64,000 bases of DNA from Morganella morganii_D (GCA_044772875.1 CP173058.1:3534001-3598000), one strand, 5' to 3'. Numbered from the stretch's first letter, positions 45,915 through 55,915 are shown. Notes: generated by a model from the letters alone, not told the origin. Numbers and translations: made by a program.

Positions 45915-46223
45915 ATGTACGCGGTTTTCCAAAGTGGTGGTAAACAACACCGGGTCAGCGAAGGTCAAATCGTTCGCTTGGAAAAGCTGGACATCGCAAC
46001 AGGTGAAACTGTTGAGTTTGACCAGGTTCTGATGGTTGCAAATGGTGAAGACATCAAGATCGGCGCTCCAGTCGTTGAAGGTGTTAAAATTAAAGCTGAA
46101 GTGGTTACACACGGTCGCGGCGATAAAATTAAAATCGTTAAGTTCCGTCGTCGTAAACACAGCCGGAAACAACAGGGCCACCGTCAGTGGTTCACTGATG
46201 TTAAAATCACCGGTATCGCTTAA
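45915..46223 (+). CDS. rplU: 50S ribosomal protein L21
   Basis: 102 residues (E. coli 103). MYAVFQSGGKQHRVSEGQIVRLEKL is the family start, so the ATG at 45915 is used rather than the upstream in-frame ATG at 45888. The C-terminal RRRKHSRKQQGHRQWFTDVKI binds 23S rRNA. rpmA follows after 20 bp. Confidence 0.99.
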   Translation: MYAVFQSGGKQHRVSEGQIVRLEKLDIATGETVEFDQVLMVANGEDIKIGAPVVEGVKIKAEVVTHGRGDKIKIVKFRRRKHSRKQQGHRQWFTDVKITGIA

Positions 46224-46243
46224 GTTAATAGGAGAGCAGATCA

Positions 46244-46501
46244 ATGGCACACAAAAAGGCTGGCGGCTCGACTCGAAACGGTCGCGATTCTGAAGCAAAA
46301 CGTCTGGGTGTAAAACGTTTCGGTGGTGAAGCTGTATTAGCAGGCAGCATCATCGTTCGTCAGCGTGGTACTAAATTCCACGCAGGCAACAACGTAGGTT
46401 GCGGTCGCGACCACACTCTGTTCGCATTAGCTGACGGAAAAGTAAAATTCGAAGTTAAAGGCCCGAAAAACCGTAAATTCATCAGCATCGAAGCTGAATA
46501 A
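46244..46501 (+). CDS. rpmA: 50S ribosomal protein L27
   Basis: 85 residues, as in E. coli. The N-terminus MAHKKAGGSTRNGRDS reaches the peptidyl-transferase centre. No extension for prepeptide cleavage, as expected outside Firmicutes. In E. coli yhbE follows before obgE; here there is a terminator and then obgE. Confidence 0.99.
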   Translation: MAHKKAGGSTRNGRDSEAKRLGVKRFGGEAVLAGSIIVRQRGTKFHAGNNVGCGRDHTLFALADGKVKFEVKGPKNRKFISIEAE

Positions 46502-46528
46502 GTTTTTCACACGTCTTAACCGAGTCCG

Positions 46529-46560
46529 AAAGCCCTGCAAACCTTTTTGCAGGGCTTTTT
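46529..46560 (+). terminator. rplU-rpmA terminator
   Basis: A 13-bp stem AAAGCCCTGCAAA/TTTGCAGGGCTTT with a short loop and T tail, 28 bp after rpmA. Confidence 0.88.
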
Positions 46561-46632
46561 ATATGCGTAAAACGTCATCCCGGGTCATACTGAACCGGTA
46601 GTCCGGACACGGCAACGTTACGGAGAAAAGTA

Positions 46633-47802
46633 ATGAAATTTGTAGATGAAGCTAAAATCCTGGTTGTGGCAGGAGATGGCGGCAACGGATGCGTAAGCTT
46701 CCGTCGCGAAAAATATATTCCGAAAGGCGGACCAGACGGCGGAGACGGCGGCGATGGCGGTGATGTATACCTCCGGGCCGATGAAAACCTCAATACCCTG
46801 ATTGATTACCGTTTTGAAAAATCGTTCCGCGCCGAGCGGGGGCAAAACGGCCAGAGTCGTGACTGTACCGGTAAACGGGGCAACGATATCACGATTAACG
46901 TGCCTGTAGGTACCCGTGTGCGTGATATGACCACCAATGAGGTACTGGCGGACATGTTGCAGCACGGACAGCGTCACATGGTTGCCAAGGGCGGATTTCA
47001 CGGCCTGGGTAACGCACGCTTTAAATCATCTGTTAACCGCGCACCGCGTCAGCGCACCATGGGCACACCGGGTGAAACCCGTGAACTCATGATGGAACTG
47101 ATGCTTCTGGCTGACGTCGGGATGCTGGGGATGCCGAATGCCGGTAAATCCACCTTTATCCGTTCTGTCTCTGCGGCAAAACCAAAAGTGGCGGATTATC
47201 CGTTCACCACGCTGGTGCCGAGCCTGGGTGTGGTACGGATGGATAACTCGCAGAGTTTCGTGGTTGCGGATATCCCGGGACTGATCGAAGGCGCATCTGA
47301 CGGTGCAGGTCTGGGGATCCGTTTCCTGAAACATCTGGAGCGCTGCCGCGTGCTGCTGCACCTGATCGACATCTGCCCGGTGGATGAAAGTGATCCGGTG
47401 GAAAATGCGAAGATCATTGTCGGCGAGCTGGAAAAATACAGTGAGAAGCTGGCAGAGAAACCGCGCTGGCTGGTTTTCAACAAAGTCGATCTGATTGATC
47501 CGGAAGAAGCCAAAGCCCGTGCTCAGGCGATCGCTGATGCTCTCGGCTGGGAAGAAAAATTCTATATGATCTCAGCGGTCAATCACGAAGGCGTGAAAGC
47601 ACTGTGCTGGGATCTGATGGAATTCCTCAATACCCATGCCCGCGAAGTTGTGGCGGAAGTACCGGCTGCGGATGCGAAAGTGGACTTTATGTGGGACGAT
47701 TACCACAAAGAGCAGCTTGAGCAGACGGAAGATGATGATGACTGGGATGACGACTGGGATGAAGACGACGAAGAAGGTGTCGAGTTCATCTGGAAAAAAT
47801 AA
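46633..47802 (+). CDS. obgE: GTPase ObgE/CgtA
   Basis: Essential GTPase in 50S assembly and the stringent response. The Gly-rich Obg domain (residues 1-158, GGDGGDGGDGGDVY) is followed by the GTPase domain (GMPNAGKSTF, DIPGLIEGA, NKVDLID) and an acidic tail rich in Asp and Glu. 389 residues (E. coli 390). Convergent with dacB. Confidence 0.98.
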   Translation: MKFVDEAKILVVAGDGGNGCVSFRREKYIPKGGPDGGDGGDGGDVYLRADENLNTLIDYRFEKSFRAERGQNGQSRDCTGKRGNDITINVPVGTRVRDMTTNEVLADMLQHGQRHMVAKGGFHGLGNARFKSSVNRAPRQRTMGTPGETRELMMELMLLADVGMLGMPNAGKSTFIRSVSAAKPKVADYPFTTLVPSLGVVRMDNSQSFVVADIPGLIEGASDGAGLGIRFLKHLERCRVLLHLIDICPVDESDPVENAKIIVGELEKYSEKLAEKPRWLVFNKVDLIDPEEAKARAQAIADALGWEEKFYMISAVNHEGVKALCWDLMEFLNTHAREVVAEVPAADAKVDFMWDDYHKEQLEQTEDDDDWDDDWDEDDEEGVEFIWKK

Positions 47803-47822
47803 TCGTCAGAGCCCCGGACAGG

Positions 47823-47850
47823 AAAAACCCGGTGAATGCACCGGGTTTTT
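47823..47850. terminator. Bidirectional terminator between obgE and dacB
   Basis: A perfect 12-bp stem AAAAACCCGGTG/CACCGGGTTTTT with an AATG loop. Confidence 0.92.
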
Positions 47851-47874
47851 TATTGCCGCTATTCTGTCAGCAAC

Positions 47875-49317
47875 CTAGTAATTACGGTATAAATCTTTAT
47901 ACAAATGCCCCTCAAAACGTACCAGCGGCACACGGCGGCTGCGCTGCTGAGCAGGCGGGACGGCATAGGCGGAAATAAACTGCACGAAAGCAATGCGCTG
48001 CCCGCTGGCGGTGGTGAGGAATCCGGCCAGGTTATACACGCCCTGCAATGAGCCGGTTTTGGCGGATAGCTTGCCGTTAACGCCTGCTTCTGTCAGGCCG
48101 CCGCGGTATTGCAGTGTACCGTCATAACCGGAGAGCGGCAGCATTTTGATAAATTGCAGCTGATCATCATGTTTGGCAATAAATTGCAGTACTTCCATCA
48201 TGGTTGCCGGGGTGATCAGGTTGTGGCGGGATAACCCGGATCCATCCACCATCACGGTATTTCCCATATCAATGCCGGCTTTCTCTTTCAGCACATGACG
48301 GACAGCTTCCTGACCGGAACGCCAGGTACCCGGCACGCCGTAGTAGCTGCGGCCGATGGTGCGGAAAACTTCATCGGCAATCATATTGTCGGATTTTTTC
48401 AGCATTTTGGTCAGCAGGGTATGCAGCGGAGCGGATTGTGTCTGTATCAGCACGGTGCCGGGCTGTTCCGGGTGAGTATTACGGCGGACATTGCCGCTCA
48501 GGGTGATCCCAGCGTGAATCAGTTCATTTTTGACGATTGCCCCGGCGTAGCTTGCACCGTTCTGCACACCGAATGCCAGCGGCAGCGGCTCGCTGCGCTG
48601 ATTCATGCAGCCGGTGATGGTATAGCGGTTCAGTTCGCCCGGCACCACATCCAGTTCACAGAAACGGCCTTCGGCAGAACCGCGTTCCAGGGTTTTGACC
48701 TCACTGAACATATTAACCGGATAATATTCTGAGGTGCGGATATAGGCGGTATCACCGGGTTTTTCTCCCGGATACAGGGTCACAGAAAAACAGTTGCGGT
48801 CGATGATGGCCGCACCCGGCGGGGCACTGAAACACTGGGTTAAATCATTCCACACCCATCCCGGTGCTTTGTCATGGCTGGCGAAAGCTGAGATGTCGAT
48901 CACCAGATCGCCGTCAATTGCCTGTACCCCGGCTTTGCGCAGTTCATTAACCATATTGCGGATCTGCTGGCGGGTGAGGGTCGGATCACCGGTAAAACGG
49001 GTGATTAAATCCCCTTTCAGGATTGTGCCCTCAAGATGCCCTTTGGTTTCCAGACTGGTGGTAAAGCGGAAATCCGGCCCCAGCTGTAACAGTGCAGCGA
49101 GCGCCGTCACCACTTTCTGGGTACTGGCGGGCAGTGCCATCTGCTGCCCCTGATATTCCACGATTGGCTGAGAATCGCCCACCCGCTGCGCAATCATCGC
49201 CAGGTTTGTACCGGCGGGCAAATATTGGGTATATTGTTCGACCGGGGTGGCTGCTGCACCAGCGGCCAGTAATACTGACAATCCCATCGCATACGCGAGC
49301 CGGGTAAAAACATTCAT
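47875..49317 (-). CDS. dacB: D-alanyl-D-alanine carboxypeptidase/endopeptidase PBP4
   Basis: Periplasmic class C low-molecular-mass penicillin-binding protein that trims and cuts peptidoglycan cross-links. A signal peptide (about residues 1-24) is followed by the penicillin-binding motifs STQK (SxxK), SDN (SxN) and KTG (AKTGSL). The large insertion domain between SxxK and SxN is present. 480 residues (E. coli 477). Divergent from greA; the 298-bp gap is the greA leader region and holds no gene. Confidence 0.96.
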   Translation of the reverse strand: MNVFTRLAYAMGLSVLLAAGAAATPVEQYTQYLPAGTNLAMIAQRVGDSQPIVEYQGQQMALPASTQKVVTALAALLQLGPDFRFTTSLETKGHLEGTILKGDLITRFTGDPTLTRQQIRNMVNELRKAGVQAIDGDLVIDISAFASHDKAPGWVWNDLTQCFSAPPGAAIIDRNCFSVTLYPGEKPGDTAYIRTSEYYPVNMFSEVKTLERGSAEGRFCELDVVPGELNRYTITGCMNQRSEPLPLAFGVQNGASYAGAIVKNELIHAGITLSGNVRRNTHPEQPGTVLIQTQSAPLHTLLTKMLKKSDNMIADEVFRTIGRSYYGVPGTWRSGQEAVRHVLKEKAGIDMGNTVMVDGSGLSRHNLITPATMMEVLQFIAKHDDQLQFIKMLPLSGYDGTLQYRGGLTEAGVNGKLSAKTGSLQGVYNLAGFLTTASGQRIAFVQFISAYAVPPAQQRSRRVPLVRFEGHLYKDLYRNY

Positions 49318-49615
49318 TGAGCGACCTATCCATCACAATCCGGGGTGAGAACCCGTTATACTAAAGCCACGGACCGGTAAAAGTAAACGATGACCCGCAT
49401 TGCGCTCCGGGATAGAATACCGGGACAGGATCTCAGTTCAGCCCGCGCGGATAACGCGTCAACCGCGCTGACAGCATCCGTAGTGCGATGGCCGTATCAG
49501 CGCAAATTTACACGGTTTTACTTAATAGTAGTGTGCCACACAAGGTGCATAAGGTACTGTTATCGTTTAATCAGGATGATATGACTATTACTTAGGAATG
49601 ATTCAGAGGTAGAGA

Positions 49616-50092
49616 ATGAAACAAATCCCTATGACGGTACGCGGCGCAGACCAACTGCGTGAAGAATTAGAATTTCTTAAAAATGAGCGCCGTCCGAAAA
49701 TTATCGCGGATATCGCGGAAGCCCGTGAGCACGGCGACCTGAAAGAAAACGCAGAATATCACGCAGCCCGTGAACAGCAGGGCTTCTGTGAAGGGCGCAT
49801 CCAGGAGATCGAAGCCAAGCTCTCGAATGCGCAGGTGATCGATGTCACCAAAATGACCAATAATGGCCGGATTATTTTCGGTGCGACCGTAACCGTTTTT
49901 AATGTCGCAACGGATGAAGAACAGACTTACCGCATCGTGGGTGATGATGAGGCAGATATCAAATCAAACCTGCTGTCAGTGAACTCCCCGATTGCCCGCG
50001 GCCTTATCGGCAAAGAGGTTGACGACGTGGTTGTCATCCAGACCCCGGGCGGCGAAGTTGAGTATGAAGTGATAAATGTGGAATACCTGTAA
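49616..50092 (+). CDS. greA: Transcription elongation factor GreA
   Basis: Rescues backtracked RNA polymerase by stimulating transcript cleavage. The N-terminal coiled coil carries the acidic tip (HGDLKENAEYHAAREQQG) that enters the secondary channel; the C-terminal domain binds the polymerase. 158 residues, as in E. coli. Ends in a hairpin terminator before yhbY. Confidence 0.98.
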   Translation: MKQIPMTVRGADQLREELEFLKNERRPKIIADIAEAREHGDLKENAEYHAAREQQGFCEGRIQEIEAKLSNAQVIDVTKMTNNGRIIFGATVTVFNVATDEEQTYRIVGDDEADIKSNLLSVNSPIARGLIGKEVDDVVVIQTPGGEVEYEVINVEYL

Positions 50093-50222
50093 GCAGTGCC
50101 GTGAAAAAACAGCACAATACGGATATTTCATCAGAAAAATGCAGTGAAAGGCACTTTTACTGAACTTTACATTCAGGCGGCGGAGAGCTGATGCTGCCGG
50201 GATATGAAGAAAATCTGAAGGG

Positions 50223-50277
50223 AATGCCACCGGCCGGACGATATCGTCAGAAATCATCTGCCGGTGGCATTTTTTTA
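50223..50277 (+). terminator. greA terminator, long loop
   Basis: A perfect 12-bp stem AATGCCACCGGC/GCCGGTGGCATT with a 25-nt loop and six further T residues. It lies between convergent greA and yhbY. Confidence 0.75.
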
Positions 50278-50291
50278 TAAATATGCAATTA

Positions 50292-50585
50292 TCATTTAGG
50301 TAAAATGATCTTCCGGGCATCCGACGGGCGGTAGAGCACCAGAATTTTACCGATAATCTGCACATTGTAAGCACCGGTTTCACGCACAATCGCATCAGCG
50401 ATCAAAGTTTTCATTTCGCGGTCTTCGCCCGCGATTTTAACTTTGATAAGCTCATGATGTGTAAGAGCCACTTCAGTTTCTGCGAGTACGCCTTCAGTCA
50501 GTCCGTTGTTGCCAATCATGACAACGGGGTTCAGATGATGAGCGAGCGCTTTCAGGTGCTGGACTTGTTTTTTAGTGAGGTTCAT
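50292..50585 (-). CDS. yhbY: CRM-domain ribosome assembly protein YhbY
   Basis: 97 residues, as in E. coli. A single CRM RNA-binding domain with the GxxG-type loop (VMIGNNGLTEGVLAE). The E. coli protein associates with 50S precursors. Divergent from rlmE, as in E. coli. Confidence 0.95.
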   Translation of the reverse strand: MNLTKKQVQHLKALAHHLNPVVMIGNNGLTEGVLAETEVALTHHELIKVKIAGEDREMKTLIADAIVRETGAYNVQIIGKILVLYRPSDARKIILPK

Positions 50586-50743
50586 CGTTTTTTTTGCTTA
50601 ATAACTATTGAAAACGGTGTATTCTACCGCCATATCATGCTTATCACCATCATTAGGTGAGGAGTATTGTCTGCGGTAACAGGACTTTTGTCCGGTTATG
50701 CGAAAAAACTGAGTCAGAAATAACAGGTTAGTCGGAAAACACA

Positions 50744-51373
50744 ATGGCCAATAAAAAACGTTCAGCAAGCTCCGGGCGCTGGTTACAGGAACATTTTAGT
50801 GATAAATATGTTCAGATGGCGCAAAAAAAGGGGCTTCGCTCTCGTGCCTGGTTTAAGCTCGAAGAAATTCAGCAGGGTGATAATATTTTCAGACCGGGTA
50901 TGACTATTGTGGATCTGGGTGCTGCACCCGGCGGCTGGTCACAATATGCTGTTAATCACATCGGGCAGTCCGGGCGGGTTATTGCCTGTGACCTGTTACC
51001 GATGGATCCCATCGTCGGCGTGGATTTCCTTCAGGGCGATTTTCGTGACGAAAACGTGCTCAATGCTCTGCTGGGGCGCGTGGGGGATAAAAAAGTCCAG
51101 GTTGTTATGTCAGACATGGCACCAAATATGAGCGGAACACCGGCTGTTGATATTCCGCGCGCGATGTATCTGGTTGAGCTGGCACTTGATATGTGCCGTT
51201 CTGTTCTGGCACCGGGGGGCAGTTTTATTGTTAAAGTCTTTCAGGGAGATGGCTTTGACGAGTACCTCCGGGAGGTTCGCTCCCTGTTCACGAAAGTGAA
51301 AATCCGTAAACCCGATGCTTCGCGGGCCCGATCGCGTGAAGTATACATTGTAGCGACAGGGTGGAAAGTGTAG
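50744..51373 (+). CDS. rlmE: 23S rRNA Um2552 2'-O-methyltransferase
   Basis: Heat-shock methyltransferase (RrmJ/FtsJ) that modifies U2552 in the A loop during 50S maturation. SAM motif VDLGAAPGGWSQYA; the catalytic K-D-K-E set fits FKLEEI, SDMAPNMSG, FIVKVFQG and the later SREVYIV. 209 residues, as in E. coli. ftsH follows after about 50 bp in the same operon. Confidence 0.97.
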   Translation: MANKKRSASSGRWLQEHFSDKYVQMAQKKGLRSRAWFKLEEIQQGDNIFRPGMTIVDLGAAPGGWSQYAVNHIGQSGRVIACDLLPMDPIVGVDFLQGDFRDENVLNALLGRVGDKKVQVVMSDMAPNMSGTPAVDIPRAMYLVELALDMCRSVLAPGGSFIVKVFQGDGFDEYLREVRSLFTKVKIRKPDASRARSREVYIVATGWKV

Positions 51374-51421
51374 TACCCTGTGCGTTATTTGTTAACACAG
51401 ATGTAATAAGAGGTTAATCCC

Positions 51422-53368
51422 TTGAGTGACATGGCGAAAAACCTAATTCTCTGGCTGGTCATCGCGGTAGTGCTGATGTCGTTGTTCCAGAGTTTTGGCC
51501 CAGGCGATTCAAACAGTCGTAAGGTGGACTACTCTACCTTCATCACTGAGTTAGCACAGGATCAGGTGCGCGAAGTCCGTATTTCCAACCGTGATCTTAA
51601 CGTCAGTAAAAAAGACGGCTCCAAATACACGACGTACCTGCCGATGCAGGACAATCAGCTGCTTAATACCATGCTGAACAAAAACGTCACTGTGGTCGGT
51701 GAACCACCGGAAGAGCCTGGTATCCTGACAACCATTTTCATTTCCTGGTTCCCGATGCTGCTGTTAATCGGCGTCTGGATCTTCTTTATGCGCCAGATGC
51801 AGGGCGGCGGCGGTAAAGGTGCGATGTCTTTCGGTAAAAGTAAGGCACGTATGCTGACCGAAGATCAGATCAAAACCACCTTTGCGGATGTGGCCGGTTG
51901 TGATGAGGCCAAAGAAGAAGTCGGCGAGCTGGTGGAGTATCTGCGTGAGCCGAGCCGCTTCCAGAAACTCGGCGGTAAAATTCCGAAAGGTATTCTGATG
52001 GTGGGGCCTCCGGGTACCGGTAAAACCTTACTGGCGAAAGCGATTGCCGGTGAGGCGAAAGTGCCGTTCTTCACCATTTCCGGTTCTGACTTTGTCGAAA
52101 TGTTCGTGGGTGTGGGTGCGTCCCGTGTTCGTGATATGTTCGAACAGGCGAAGAAAGCGGCACCATGTATCATCTTTATCGATGAAATCGATGCCGTCGG
52201 CCGTCAGCGTGGTGCGGGTCTGGGCGGTGGTCACGATGAACGTGAACAGACACTGAACCAGATGCTGGTTGAGATGGATGGTTTCGAAGGTAATGAAGGT
52301 ATTATCGTTATCGCGGCAACCAACCGTCCGGATGTGCTTGACCCTGCGTTACTGCGTCCGGGCCGTTTCGACCGTCAGGTCGTGGTTGGTCTGCCGGATG
52401 TGCGCGGCCGTGAGCAAATCCTGAAAGTGCATATGCGCCGTGTGCCGTTATCGCCGGACGTTGAACCGTCTGTGCTGGCGCGTGGTACACCGGGCTTCTC
52501 CGGTGCGGATCTCGCTAACCTGGTGAACGAAGCGGCACTGTTTGCGGCACGCGGTAACAAGCGCGTTGTCTCCATGGCCGAGTTCGAAAAAGCAAAAGAT
52601 AAAATCATGATGGGTGCGGAGCGCCGCTCTATGGTCATGACAGAAGAGCAGAAAGCCTCGACTGCCTACCATGAAGCCGGTCACGCTATTATCGGTCGAC
52701 TGGTGCCGGAGCATGACCCGGTACATAAAGTGACCATTATTCCGCGCGGACGTGCGCTGGGTGTGACCTTCTTCTTACCGGAAGGGGATCAGATCAGCGC
52801 CAGCCGTCAGAAACTTGAAAGTCAGATTTCCACCCTGTATGGCGGTCGTCTGGCGGAAGAGATTATCTACGGGCCGGAAAATGTATCCACAGGCGCATCT
52901 AACGATATCAAAGTGGCAACCAACATTGCCCGTAACATGGTGACACAGTGGGGCTTCTCCGAAAAACTGGGGCCATTGCTGTATGCGGATGAAGACGGTG
53001 AAGTGTTCTTAGGCCGTTCTGTGTCAAAAGCACAGCACATGTCTGATGAAACTGCCCGGACTATTGATGAGGAAATCCGCGGGATTATTGAGCGCAACTA
53101 CAAACGTGCGCGTCAGATCCTGATGGATAACCTGGATATCCTGCACACCATGAAAGATGCATTAATGAAATATGAAACCATTGATGCACCACAGATTGAT
53201 GATCTGATGAACCGTGTGCCGGTCCGCGAACCTGCGGGCTGGGAAGGTGACAAGCCGAAAGCGGATACCCGTCCGCCGGAAAGCAGTAACCAGGTTCCGG
53301 TTCAGGAAGCGCCTGAATCAGATGACAACAATGCTGCGCCGTCCGAAGACGACAACAGACAGTTATAA
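51422..53368 (+). CDS. ftsH: ATP-dependent zinc metalloprotease FtsH
   Basis: Hexameric inner-membrane AAA+ protease that degrades LpxC, sigma-32 and unassembled membrane proteins, regulated by HflK/HflC (17651-19944). Two membrane helices flank a small periplasmic domain (residues 1-125). The AAA domain has GPPGTGKT and IFIDEIDAVG, and the protease has HEAGH. The start is read as TTG at 51422 (MSDMAKN), 8 nt after AGAGG; ATG at 51431 is the usual alternative. 648 residues (E. coli 644). Confidence 0.96.
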   Translation: MSDMAKNLILWLVIAVVLMSLFQSFGPGDSNSRKVDYSTFITELAQDQVREVRISNRDLNVSKKDGSKYTTYLPMQDNQLLNTMLNKNVTVVGEPPEEPGILTTIFISWFPMLLLIGVWIFFMRQMQGGGGKGAMSFGKSKARMLTEDQIKTTFADVAGCDEAKEEVGELVEYLREPSRFQKLGGKIPKGILMVGPPGTGKTLLAKAIAGEAKVPFFTISGSDFVEMFVGVGASRVRDMFEQAKKAAPCIIFIDEIDAVGRQRGAGLGGGHDEREQTLNQMLVEMDGFEGNEGIIVIAATNRPDVLDPALLRPGRFDRQVVVGLPDVRGREQILKVHMRRVPLSPDVEPSVLARGTPGFSGADLANLVNEAALFAARGNKRVVSMAEFEKAKDKIMMGAERRSMVMTEEQKASTAYHEAGHAIIGRLVPEHDPVHKVTIIPRGRALGVTFFLPEGDQISASRQKLESQISTLYGGRLAEEIIYGPENVSTGASNDIKVATNIARNMVTQWGFSEKLGPLLYADEDGEVFLGRSVSKAQHMSDETARTIDEEIRGIIERNYKRARQILMDNLDILHTMKDALMKYETIDAPQIDDLMNRVPVREPAGWEGDKPKADTRPPESSNQVPVQEAPESDDNNAAPSEDDNRQL

Positions 53369-53386
53369 TTCATCATTCCGTTGTAT

Positions 53387-53420
53387 AAAAAACCCGGCAG
53401 AAAATCCGCCGGGTTTTTTT
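53387..53420 (+). terminator. rlmE-ftsH terminator
   Basis: A perfect 12-bp stem AAAAAACCCGGC/GCCGGGTTTTTT with a 9-nt loop, 18 bp after ftsH. Confidence 0.9.
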
Positions 53421-53495
53421 ATACCTTTATCCCGCCGGGATCAGGCATTACAATCACATCACGATTTTAATAACAAACAGTAAGAAGGCCGGATT

Positions 53496-54344
53496 ATGAA
53501 ACTTACCGCACGCGGTCAGACACTCTCGCTGGCAACGCCGCAGGTGATGGGGATCCTCAATGTGACCCCGGATTCATTCTCAGACGGCGGTACACACAAC
53601 AGCCCCGCCAAAGCACTGGAACATGCCCGGAAAATGATTGCGGAAGGCGCAACGATTATTGATATCGGCGGTGAATCCACCCGTCCCGGGGCGGCAGAAG
53701 TGAGTCCGGAGCAGGAAGCTGAGCGGGTTATCCCGGTCGTGAAGGCGATTGCCGGTGAGTCGGATGTCTGGATTTCGGTGGATACCTCAAAGGCACTGGT
53801 TATCCGCGAAGCGGCAAATGCCGGTGCTCATATCATCAATGATATCCGTTCGCTGAGCGAGCCGGGCGCATTACAGGCAGCGGCACAAAGCGGCCTGCCG
53901 GTCTGTGTGATGCATATGCAGGGCGAGCCGCGTACGATGCAGCAGGCACCGCACTATCAGAATGTGGTGCGCGAGGTGTATGCGTATCTTGAAAAGCAGG
54001 TGGCACGCTGTGTGGCCGCCGGTATAGAAAAAAATCACATAATTCTCGATCCGGGCTTCGGTTTCGGGAAAACGTTGGCGCATAATTATCAGTTATTGGA
54101 TAAATTAGAGATATTTCATAACCTGGGATTACCGGTTCTCGCCGGAATGTCACGAAAATCTATGATTGGCCGGCTGATGGATATCCCCCCGGATGAACGG
54201 GTTGCCGGCAGCGTAGCCTGTGCGGTGATCGCTGCGATGAAAGGTGCACAGATTATCCGTGTTCATGATGTGAAAGAAACTGTTCAGGCCATGAAAGTGG
54301 TGGAAGCAACCCGTTTAGCGAAGGAAACAAACGACAATGAGTGA
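53496..54344 (+). CDS. folP: Dihydropteroate synthase
   Basis: Joins p-aminobenzoate to the pterin diphosphate in folate synthesis; target of sulfonamides. TIM-barrel blocks MGILNVTPDSFSDGG, DIGGESTRPGA and the Lys/Arg-containing GMSRKSMIG loop are present without obvious insertion. 282 residues, as in E. coli. The end overlaps glmM by 8 bp, as in E. coli. Confidence 0.98.
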   Translation: MKLTARGQTLSLATPQVMGILNVTPDSFSDGGTHNSPAKALEHARKMIAEGATIIDIGGESTRPGAAEVSPEQEAERVIPVVKAIAGESDVWISVDTSKALVIREAANAGAHIINDIRSLSEPGALQAAAQSGLPVCVMHMQGEPRTMQQAPHYQNVVREVYAYLEKQVARCVAAGIEKNHIILDPGFGFGKTLAHNYQLLDKLEIFHNLGLPVLAGMSRKSMIGRLMDIPPDERVAGSVACAVIAAMKGAQIIRVHDVKETVQAMKVVEATRLAKETNDNE

Positions 54345-55671
54345 TCGCAAATACTTTGGTACTGATGGCATCCGCGGAAAAGTGGGTGACAGCCCGATTA
54401 CCCCTGATTTTGTGCTCAAACTGGGCTGGGCTGCCGGGAAAGTGCTGGCTCGTCACGGCTCACGTAAAATTATTATCGGCAAAGATACCCGTATTTCCGG
54501 CTATATGCTGGAATCCGCACTGGAAGCAGGTCTTGCCGCAGCAGGATTATCCGCCTCATTTACCGGCCCGATGCCGACGCCGGCGGTCGCTTATCTGACC
54601 CGTACTTTCCGTGCCGAGGCCGGTATTGTTATCTCTGCCTCTCATAACCCGTACTATGATAACGGCATCAAATTCTTCTCCATCGATGGCACCAAACTGC
54701 CGGATAACGTGGAAGAAGCCATTGAAGCCGAGATGGAAAAACCACTGACCTGTGTGGAATCCGCCGAACTGGGCCGTGCAAACCGTATTGTGGATGCCGC
54801 AGGCCGTTATATTGAATTCTGCAAAGGCACATTCCCGAATGAACAGAGCCTGAACGGGCTGAAAATGGTGATCGACTGCGCGCACGGCGCAACTTATCAC
54901 ATCGCGCCGAACGTATTGAGCGAACTGGGCGCGGAAGTTATCGCTATCGGCTGTGATCCGAACGGTATCAACATTAACGAAAAATGTGGTGCGACGGATG
55001 TCCGTCAGTTACAGGAACGCGTTCTGGCTGAAGGGGCTCATGTCGGCCTGGCGTTTGACGGTGACGGCGACCGCCTGATCATGGTGGATCACCTGGGTGA
55101 GAAAGTGGACGGTGACCAGATCCTGTTTATTATTGCCCGCGAAGCGTTGCGTCAGGGACAACTGCGCGGTGGTGCGGTCGGCACACTGATGAGTAATATG
55201 GGGCTGGAACTGGCGCTGAAACAACTGGGTATTCCGTTTGAGCGCGCGAAAGTCGGTGACCGTTATGTACTCGAAAAACTCCAGGAAAAAGGCTGGCGTC
55301 TGGGTGCGGAAAATTCCGGCCACATCATCCTGCTGGACAAAACCACTACCGGCGACGGTATTGTGGCAGGTCTTCAGGTACTGAGCGCCATGGTGCGTAA
55401 CAACATGAGCCTGCATGACCTGTGCAGCGGCATGAAACTGCTGCCGCAGGTGCTGGTGAACGTCCGCTTTGCCGGTCAGCACGATCCGCTGGCAAGTGAG
55501 GAAGTCATCCGTGCGGCGCAGGAAGCGGAAAAAGAGCTGAACGGCAAAGGCCGTGTGCTGTTGCGTAAATCCGGTACTGAACCGCTGATCCGTGTGATGG
55601 TGGAAGGGGAAGATGAAGCGCAGGTTACTGCGATGGCAAACCGTATCGCAGACGCAGTAAAACGCGTGTAA
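54337..55671 (+). CDS. glmM: Phosphoglucosamine mutase
   Basis: Converts glucosamine 6-phosphate to glucosamine 1-phosphate for UDP-GlcNAc, peptidoglycan and LPS. The active-site serine is in VISASHNPYYDNG (near residue 102); the metal loop DGDGDR and the sugar loop EMSGH-like GAENSGH are intact, and RKSGTEPLIRVM binds phosphate. 444 residues (E. coli 445). Confidence 0.98.
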   Translation: MSDRKYFGTDGIRGKVGDSPITPDFVLKLGWAAGKVLARHGSRKIIIGKDTRISGYMLESALEAGLAAAGLSASFTGPMPTPAVAYLTRTFRAEAGIVISASHNPYYDNGIKFFSIDGTKLPDNVEEAIEAEMEKPLTCVESAELGRANRIVDAAGRYIEFCKGTFPNEQSLNGLKMVIDCAHGATYHIAPNVLSELGAEVIAIGCDPNGININEKCGATDVRQLQERVLAEGAHVGLAFDGDGDRLIMVDHLGEKVDGDQILFIIAREALRQGQLRGGAVGTLMSNMGLELALKQLGIPFERAKVGDRYVLEKLQEKGWRLGAENSGHIILLDKTTTGDGIVAGLQVLSAMVRNNMSLHDLCSGMKLLPQVLVNVRFAGQHDPLASEEVIRAAQEAEKELNGKGRVLLRKSGTEPLIRVMVEGEDEAQVTAMANRIADAVKRV

Positions 55672-55690
55672 TTATTTATGATGTGAATGG

Positions 55691-55730
55691 CAGAGCCGGA
55701 AAAAATTATTGCGGTTTTCCCCCGGCTCTG
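55691..55730 (+). terminator. Possible weak terminator after glmM
   Basis: A perfect 9-bp stem CAGAGCCGG/CCGGCTCTG with a 22-nt loop, 20 bp after glmM. There is no T run after it, so termination may be weak. Confidence 0.4.
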
Positions 55731-55791
55731 TCAGAATCCGCCCCTTATTGTTGTTTTTTTCCGCAACCGATGCGCCGGGCTTAAAATAGAC

Positions 55792-55820
55792 TTGCGCGTC
55801 CGCGTTTGTTTGGTTAGTAT
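55792..55820 (+). promoter_or_regulatory. Candidate promoter of secG
   Basis: TTGCGC (55792-55797) and TAGTAT (55815-55820) with a 17-bp spacer, 95 bp before secG. Confidence 0.55.
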
Positions 55821-55915
55821 TCTGACCCGCTCAGCAAGGTAATTTGTTTTACCGGTGAGTGTGCAGATTGATACCGAATTAGTCGGTATACCGTACGAGG
55901 AATAGGTACACGTTT

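Noticed and set aside
49318..49615. A small gene or GraL-like RNA in the greA leader
   Set aside because: A 64-codon frame exists but lacks a ribosome-binding site; an sRNA like E. coli GraL is possible but nothing in the sequence settles it.
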